Assembly: GCA_900314345.1 (NCBI GenBank)
Contig: OMUX01000124.1
Span: forward strand, 1 to 7,111
Direction of reading: 5' to 3'
Source: an uncultured Erysipelotrichaceae bacterium
GTDB taxonomy: Bacteria > Bacillota_I > Bacilli_A > Erysipelotrichales > Erysipelotrichaceae
Length of the DNA stretch: 7,111 nucleotides
The notes beneath the pieces are model-generated. The model worked only from the letters and a program-made list of their open reading frames with translations. It was not told the origin of the DNA and did not search any database. A program made the translations under genes and the position numbers. Shown in pieces: positions 1 to 7,111 of the stretch; the first letter of the stretch is position 1; the number at the start of each line of letters is the position of its first letter.

Positions 1-1798
<1,798 letters not shown>

Positions 1799-1799
1799 A

Positions 1800-3857
<2,058 letters not shown>

Positions 3858-3868
<11 letters not shown>

Positions 3869-4376
3869 TGCCGGAAGCTTCCTTTACAAAAGCATCCACT
3901 GCCTGGCGGTCCATCTCATCCTTGTCCTTGGAAGAGATGAGTCTTCCGGCAGCGTCCATGGCAATGTTGACCATTTCCCTGCGCATGCCGTCATACATGC
4001 TCTGGCGTTCTGCCTCAATCTGCTCGTGTGCCTTCTTCCTTGCGGCATCTGCTTCCCTGTTTGCTTCGGCGAGAATGCTTTCCTTCTCGCTCTTGGCATC
4101 CTTGATTGCCGTCTGGACAATCTCATCTGCCTTGCCGGAAGCGGCATTCAGCTGTTCCATGGCCTTTTTGCGGTCATCGAGAGCTTCGTTCTTTGCCTTT
4201 TCAGTTTCCGCAAGATCCGCCTGCATCTTGTCGGCACGTTTTCCCATGTAGTCCTTCACGGATTTCCACAGGAACTTCCTTGCCAGCATGAACAGGACAA
4301 ACGTACTGCAGAGTGTGGCGAGCATCGTCAGGGGATTGGGCCACAACTGTGTTAATACATCAATATCCAGTCCCAT
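3858..4376 (-). CDS. atpF: F0 ATP synthase subunit b
   Basis: Subunit b forms the dimeric peripheral stalk that links the membrane a subunit to delta and the F1 head. The 172-residue product has one hydrophobic segment near the N-terminus (about residues 15-33, LTMLATLCSTFVLFMLARK). A long, highly charged, alanine-rich helix follows (about 45-140), expected to form the right-handed coiled coil of b. A short C-terminal delta-binding part ends the protein. Only one b gene is present, so the stalk is probably a homodimer rather than a b/b' pair. Its ribosome site is the weakest in the operon (AGGGGA, 4383-4388) and the gap to atpE is 21 bases. The 3' end overlaps atpH by 11 bases. Confidence 0.97.
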
Positions 4377-4405
4377 TAGTTATCCCCTGTTCAGAAATTA
4401 GTTAT
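4375..4405. repeat. 9-base direct repeat flanking the atpE/atpF junction
   Basis: ATTAGTTAT occurs exactly at 4375-4383 and again at 4397-4405, with starts 22 bases apart. On the coding strand (ATAACTAAT) one copy contains the atpE stop codon and the other runs into the atpF start codon. It may be a trace of slipped duplication or simply chance. No function is known to me. Confidence 0.4.
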
Positions 4406-4637
4406 TTACGTATACAAACATCAGAAGAATTGAAACCAGAAGTCCGTAGATTGCACAGGTCTCGGACAATGCAATACCAAGGATCATCGTGGAACGGATC
4501 TTGGACTCTGCCTCAGGATTCTTACCGATGGCATCGCACGCATGTGCTGCGCAGGTTCCTTCACCCATACCGGTCATCATACCTGTCATGACAGCCAGAC
4601 CTGCACCGATTGCAATCAAACCCTTATTGATATCCAT
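4398..4637 (-). CDS. atpE: F0 ATP synthase subunit c (rotor ring), probable Na+-type site
   Basis: This is the hairpin proteolipid that forms the rotating ion-carrying ring. It has 79 residues, two hydrophobic helices (about 6-31 and 50-76) and the polar loop KNPEAESKI (39-47). The essential ion-carrying carboxylate is E59, in LSETCAIYG. By eye alignment to the Ilyobacter tartaricus c subunit, E26 replaces the helix-1 Na+ ligand Q32. E59 matches E65, T60 matches S66, and Y64 matches Y70. Carboxylates in both helices are known from the Fusobacterium nucleatum Na+ ring, so Na+ coupling is inferred. Streptococcal H+ rings also carry a helix-1 GEG, so this is not proof. Unusual residues are H32, three cysteines (C29, C34, C61) and M21 inside the glycine packing motif. 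The strong AAGGAGGAG ribosome site suits the high copy number of c. Confidence 0.97.
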   Translation of the reverse strand: MDINKGLIAIGAGLAVMTGMMTGMGEGTCAAHACDAIGKNPEAESKIRSTMILGIALSETCAIYGLLVSILLMFVYVNN

Positions 4638-4645
4638 AGAAACTT

Positions 4646-4654
4646 CTCCTCCTT
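4646..4654 (-). promoter_or_regulatory. Strong ribosome-binding site of atpE
   Basis: Read on the minus strand this is AAGGAGGAG, the longest Shine-Dalgarno match in the operon, 8 bases from the atpE ATG. The atpF site next door is only AGGGGA. The contrast is consistent with the need for many c subunits per complex against two b subunits. The link to stoichiometry is inference. Confidence 0.7.
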
Positions 4655-4660
4655 ATATTT

Positions 4661-5371
4661 TCAGTTTCCTTTTTTATATTCTTCGGGGATATCATTCCCG
4701 ACAAGAACCACCGTCAATGTAGTGAACACCAGCGTCTGGATAAAGCCGCTGAACAGATCAAAGTATGCATGGAACACCGGAGCGATGACCGGGGCCAGGA
4801 AGTTGAAGTACGTTCCAGGACCAGCAACCAGACCGATGAGCTTGTTGGATAACAGTCCGATGGCACTGTAGATCAATGACATCAGGATGCCGCCGCACAG
4901 GATGTTTCCGAACAGACGGAATGACAATGAGATGATCATCGAGAACTTGCCGATGATGTTCATCGGCAGCATTACGGGGATCGGCTCCAGGAAAGAATGG
5001 AAGTATGCCTTTACACCGCCGTACTTGAATTCCGTGATCTGGATCAGTGTCCAGGTGACAAGTGACAGAGTCAGTGTCACGGACAATGTACCTGTGGGGG
5101 ACGGAAGTCCAAAGATTGAAATGATATTGCTCAGGAAGATGAACAGCCAAAGCACAATGACATACGGTGTGAATTTGTCTGCCACCTTCTCACCACAGTT
5201 TTCCTTGACGGTATTGTGGACATAGCTCACGCCAAGCAATACCGGAACGATCTTTCCTTCCGGCTTTGCCATGGGATCCATGGCATCAATCTTCTTTCCG
5301 AAACGGACAAATGCAATGCCGATCAGTATCGTCAATAACAATATGACCCAAACTTCCTTCTGGATTGTCAT
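4661..5371 (-). CDS. atpB: F0 ATP synthase subunit a
   Basis: Subunit a is the membrane stator that provides the two half-channels through which the coupling ion reaches and leaves the c-ring. At 236 residues it is typical for Firmicutes. It has an N-terminal helix (about 6-23) and several further hydrophobic segments. The signature SFRLFGN is at residues 151-156, giving the essential arginine R152 (E. coli R210). The last helix contains GFIQTLVFTTLT, with Q212 matching E. coli Q252. By the same register, E. coli E219 corresponds to G161 and H245 to D205. That means the single acidic residue of this access channel would sit on the last helix. The start overlaps the atpI stop (ATGA, 5368-5371) and an AAAGGAG ribosome site lies at 5382-5388. 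The gap to atpE is 23 bases. Confidence 0.97.
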   Translation of the reverse strand: MTIQKEVWVILLLTILIGIAFVRFGKKIDAMDPMAKPEGKIVPVLLGVSYVHNTVKENCGEKVADKFTPYVIVLWLFIFLSNIISIFGLPSPTGTLSVTLTLSLVTWTLIQITEFKYGGVKAYFHSFLEPIPVMLPMNIIGKFSMIISLSFRLFGNILCGGILMSLIYSAIGLLSNKLIGLVAGPGTYFNFLAPVIAPVFHAYFDLFSGFIQTLVFTTLTVVLVGNDIPEEYKKGN

Positions 5372-5724
5372 TGAGACTGCACTCCTTTCTGAGGAATCAG
5401 ATTCTCCATAATCACCGCCAGCTTGATTAACGTTAAGCCAATCGCTGAGGCATAGATATTCAGTACTGCAGGAAACAAGGCACCAAGCATGAGCACGCCT
5501 GCCATGATGGCATAGTTGACAAGGAAATGGGCAAAGCCTGTTCCCTTGTGCACGTTCTGATTCATGTCCACAACATCATTCCAGTATGTCTCATTGCGTT
5601 TGTACAGCAATACTGCTGCACACGCACCTAAGGCAAAACCTGTGGCATACTGCCAGTGAATCATTCCGCTTAACAAACCGATCAATGCAATGATCCTGCA
5701 GAATTTCCAGGACCTGCTGTTCAT
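5368..5724 (-). CDS. atpI: AtpI-like ATP synthase assembly protein (subunit I)
   Basis: This is a small hydrophobic protein of 118 residues at the head of the ATP synthase operon, the position of atpI in most bacteria. Hydrophobic segments lie at about residues 9-23, 27-41 and 66-107; the last is long enough for two helices, giving about four in all. A polar loop rich in N, D and H (about 43-65) separates the two hairpins. AtpI of Propionigenium modestum and Acetobacterium woodii helps assemble Na+-type c-rings. AtpI has also been linked to Mg2+ uptake elsewhere. The sequence itself is poorly conserved, so the name rests on length, topology and position. The start is supported by an AGGAGGGGA ribosome site (5728-5736) and an in-frame TGA stop ten codons upstream. 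The stop overlaps the atpB start. Confidence 0.87.
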   Translation of the reverse strand: MNSRSWKFCRIIALIGLLSGMIHWQYATGFALGACAAVLLYKRNETYWNDVVDMNQNVHKGTGFAHFLVNYAIMAGVLMLGALFPAVLNIYASAIGLTLIKLAVIMENLIPQKGVQSQ

Positions 5725-5913
5725 GCGTCCCCTCCTGCTTACTAACGAGTTTCATTTTAGACCAAAAATTCACAAAATTCTACGCTGTATCCCATACACC
5801 TCAATTCTTTTGTACAGGCTGGGCCATACAAAATATGGAATGTGTACGTTTAATGTAATACTTATAGTTACTCAGAAATTATTAAGTGATCCTCCGGTTC
5901 AGTTATCGCAGTA
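5725..5913. other. Intergenic spacer between the DUF3592-like gene and atpI
   Basis: These 189 bases are AT-rich compared with the genes. They hold the candidate atp promoter and a small inverted repeat, CCATA-CAAAA-TATGG (5824-5838). Just past the stop of the upstream gene, CCGG-containing arms could pair loosely (about 5892-5923) but no U-run follows. I therefore see no good terminator, and read-through from the upstream gene into atp is possible. No short gene with a ribosome site was found here. Confidence 0.6.
5777..5804 (-). promoter_or_regulatory. Candidate sigma-A-type promoter of the atp operon
   Basis: On the minus strand there is TTGAGG (5804-5799), a 16-base spacer and TAGAAT (5782-5777), matching 4/6 and 5/6 of the -35 and -10 consensus. 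Transcription would start near 5770, leaving a leader of about 45 bases before the atpI ATG. A lone TATAAG further upstream has no -35 partner. Read by eye; not proven. Confidence 0.5.
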
Positions 5914-6441
5914 TCATGCCGGATTTTTCAGAACAACGAAGTACATGACAATGCCCATGACGATCACACCGGCTCCGATTGCAATCAGAAGGCTGGCAGT
6001 AAAATTCTTGCGTACCGGTCTTTCTACATAATTGATATCCGGATTTTCCGGGTTGTAGTACACATCCATTTCGCTGCCAAGCGGCCACAGTTCCTCGGCG
6101 AGTCTGCCTGTATCAGTGACCACGCCTTCCTTCAGATGAAATACTCCTCTTTCATCCTCATATGCCTCTGCCTTTTTAACGAATGGTGAATTGACAACAT
6201 GATAGCCTTCGAATTCCTTCCGTGTCTCATATATCTGTCCGTTCACCATGAACTGAATGACCGGAAACATCTCATCTTCATTGGTAAAGCAGTATCTGGT
6301 CACTTTTCCTTTGACCATGTCTGTGCATGATGCATTCCATTGTTCCGCTTTCTTCCTGAGCAGCATTCCGATGACAACCATGATGATGCCTGCGCCGCCT
6401 TCTATGGAAAGTACCAGAAGTGCTGATTCCTGTGGTGTCAT
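5914..6441 (-). CDS. DUF3592-like two-helix membrane protein
   Basis: The function is unknown. The 175-residue product has a hydrophobic helix at each end (about 8-28 and 148-171) and a soluble domain of about 115 residues between them. The soluble part shows the DUF3592 pattern: GKVTRY near residue 45, then FPVIQFMVNGQIYET (59-73), then GSEMDVYYNPENPDINYVERP (122-142). In that family, variable sequence lies between a short beta domain and the xVYYNPxNP turn. The RKK after helix 1 and the RK before helix 2 suggest, by the positive-inside rule, that the central domain faces the cytoplasm. A GAGGAAA ribosome site (6450-6456) lies 8 bases before the ATG. It shares the strand of the atp operon, 189 bases upstream of atpI, without a clear terminator between. 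A functional link to ATP synthase is not established. Family assignment is by motif recognition only. Confidence 0.8.
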   Translation of the reverse strand: MTPQESALLVLSIEGGAGIIMVVIGMLLRKKAEQWNASCTDMVKGKVTRYCFTNEDEMFPVIQFMVNGQIYETRKEFEGYHVVNSPFVKKAEAYEDERGVFHLKEGVVTDTGRLAEELWPLGSEMDVYYNPENPDINYVERPVRKNFTASLLIAIGAGVIVMGIVMYFVVLKNPA

Positions 6442-6466
6442 ACTTCACATTTCCTCATTTCACTAT

Positions 6467-6478
6467 GATGCTAGCATC
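6467..6478. promoter_or_regulatory. 12-base perfect palindrome upstream of the DUF3592-like gene
   Basis: GATGCTAGCATC reads the same on both strands and lies about 25 bases upstream of the DUF3592-like start codon. That is where a repressor site or the foot of a small leader hairpin could be. I found no clear -35/-10 pair for this gene next to it. A role as an operator is a guess. Confidence 0.35.
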
Positions 6479-6542
6479 GAGAGTGAAAGATCAGATGACG
6501 TCGTGGTAAAGGAACTGTAAATTGTTCAAATGAGAGAAAATC

Positions 6543-6571
6543 TTGAATGCCAGCCAAGATGTGGTTAAAAT
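6543..6571 (+). promoter_or_regulatory. Candidate sigma-A-type promoter of the archaeal-type ATPase gene
   Basis: TTGAAT (6543-6548), a 17-base spacer and TAAAAT (6566-6571) match the -35 and -10 consensus at 4/6 and 5/6 with ideal spacing. Transcription would start near 6578, giving a leader of about 45 bases. It faces the ATPase gene at 6623. The -10 lies in an AT-rich stretch, which raises the chance of a random match. Confidence 0.6.
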
Positions 6572-6608
6572 ATTTTTGCTTAAATATTTTTAACTTAAAT
6601 TTATTTAA
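6564..6608 (+). repeat. Three tandem 15-base AT-rich units, ending in a palindrome
   Basis: Units start at 6564, 6579 and 6594. The second and third agree at 13 of 15 positions (CTTAAATATTTTTAA and CTTAAATTTATTTAA). The first is degenerate, agreeing with the second at 9 of 15. The third unit, with flanking bases, forms a perfect inverted repeat (6593-6610) of 8-base arms ACTTAAAT/ATTTAAGT around TT. The array covers the -10 and the presumed start of transcription and stops just before the ribosome site. That is a typical place for repressor binding. The low-complexity AT content means chance cannot be excluded. Confidence 0.5.
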
Positions 6609-6622
6609 GTGTGGAGGCGGAT

Positions 6623-7111
6623 ATGTTCATCGGACGTGAAGCAGAACTTGCAGCGATGCATCAGAAATATACTCAGAACGGTTTTCAGATGGCGGTGATT
6701 TATGGCCGCAGGAGAGTCGGCAAGACTGCATTGATCAATCATTTCATGGATGAATGTGAATGCCGGAAGGTTTCCTTCGTTGCTTTGGAAAGAAGCGAAA
6801 GTGATCTTCTTGCACTGATGGAAAATGCAATACTGGCCCAGCTCGCCCCGGAACTTCTCAATATGGTTCATTTTGACAGCTTCGAGAAGATCTTTGACTT
6901 CATAACAAAAGCTGCAGAAAAGGAGCGTGTGATTTTCCTGATTGATGAATATCCATATCTTGCAAAGGAATGCAAGTACATGAATTCATTGATTCAGAAG
7001 TATGTTGACTATGACTGGAAGAAGACGAATCTGTACCTGATTCTCTGTGGATCTTTTGTCAGTTTCATGCGTGATGAAGTGATTGGAGAGGATGCCCCGC
7101 TGCATGGCAGA
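6623..7111 (+). CDS. Archaeal-type P-loop ATPase (PF01637-like), partial at the right edge
   Basis: This is a predicted cytoplasmic AAA-superfamily (STAND-like) ATPase of the archaeal ATPase family, common in anaerobic Firmicutes and Bacteroidetes. Its biological role is unknown. Only the first 163 residues are visible; full proteins are about 450-480 residues and usually carry a C-terminal DUF234 nuclease-like domain, which lies outside the window. It opens with the family start MFIGREAEL. Walker A GRRRVGKT is at 28-35. Walker B IFLIDEYPYL is at 104-113, with D108 and E109. The conserved LILCGSFVSFM segment is at 139-149. A GGAGG site (6613-6617) five bases before the ATG fixes the start; an in-frame GTG at 6611 would overlap that site and is less likely. 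It is divergent from the DUF3592-like gene and is not part of the atp operon. Confidence 0.88.
   Translation, partial: MFIGREAELAAMHQKYTQNGFQMAVIYGRRRVGKTALINHFMDECECRKVSFVALERSESDLLALMENAILAQLAPELLNMVHFDSFEKIFDFITKAAEKERVIFLIDEYPYLAKECKYMNSLIQKYVDYDWKKTNLYLILCGSFVSFMRDEVIGEDAPLHGR

Noticed and set aside
5824..5838. Inverted repeat CCATA-CAAAA-TATGG as a terminator or operator
   Set aside because: The arms are only five bases and AT-rich, with no following T-run on either strand. It is too weak to call on its own.
5892..5923. Possible terminator hairpin after the DUF3592-like gene
   Set aside because: The arms share only about five bases (TCCGG/CCGGA), the loop is about 20 bases and no U-tract follows.
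5690..6031. A 113-codon plus-strand open frame across the atpI/DUF3592 spacer
   Set aside because: It overlaps two real genes at its ends, has no clear ribosome site and no recognisable protein pattern. Its middle is the AT-rich promoter region.
6605..6871. An 88-codon minus-strand open frame opposite the archaeal-type ATPase
   Set aside because: It is the mirror of the conserved Walker A region of the ATPase and has no features of its own.

Overview
The window is mostly an ordinary F-type ATP synthase operon on the minus strand. Read in the direction of transcription the order is atpI-atpB-atpE-atpF-atpH-atpA-atpG-atpD, with atpD cut by the left edge. An atpC (epsilon) gene would be expected just outside, to the left. 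Gene order, short spacers, ATGA overlaps and AAAGGAG-type Shine-Dalgarno sites in front of most genes point to a Gram-positive, Firmicutes-type bacterium. TGA is used as a stop in atpA, atpH, atpF, atpB, atpI and the DUF3592-like gene, so the standard genetic code applies and mycoplasma-like code 4 is excluded. The moderate GC content, the fermenter-like c subunit and the neighbouring archaeal-type ATPase fit an anaerobic gut member such as the Erysipelotrichaceae. That placement is inference by eye and is not proven.

Layout: 1-924 atpD (partial), 935-1798 atpG, 1800-3326 atpA, 3323-3868 atpH, 3858-4376 atpF, 4398-4637 atpE, 4661-5371 atpB, 5368-5724 atpI. Next comes a 189-base spacer (5725-5913) holding the likely operon promoter. 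A small two-helix membrane protein of DUF3592 type follows on the same strand (5914-6441). A 181-base divergent spacer (6442-6622) carries a good sigma-A-like promoter, a 12-base palindrome and AT-rich tandem repeats. At the right edge, on the plus strand, lies the first 163 codons of an archaeal-type (PF01637-like) P-loop ATPase.

How the genes work together: subunits a, c and b form the membrane ion channel, rotor ring and stator stalk. Delta joins the stalk to the alpha3-beta3 head, gamma is the central shaft, and AtpI probably assists c-ring assembly. The most informative gene is atpE. Its c subunit has carboxylates in both helices (E26 and E59), with T60 and Y64 in the Na+-site pattern. 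This resembles the two-carboxylate c-ring of Fusobacterium nucleatum and suggests, but does not prove, Na+ coupling.

I see no CRISPR array, insertion sequence, tRNA, rRNA or convincing new defence system. The points most worth a second look are the c-subunit ion site and the repeat-bearing control region of the AAA-type ATPase.
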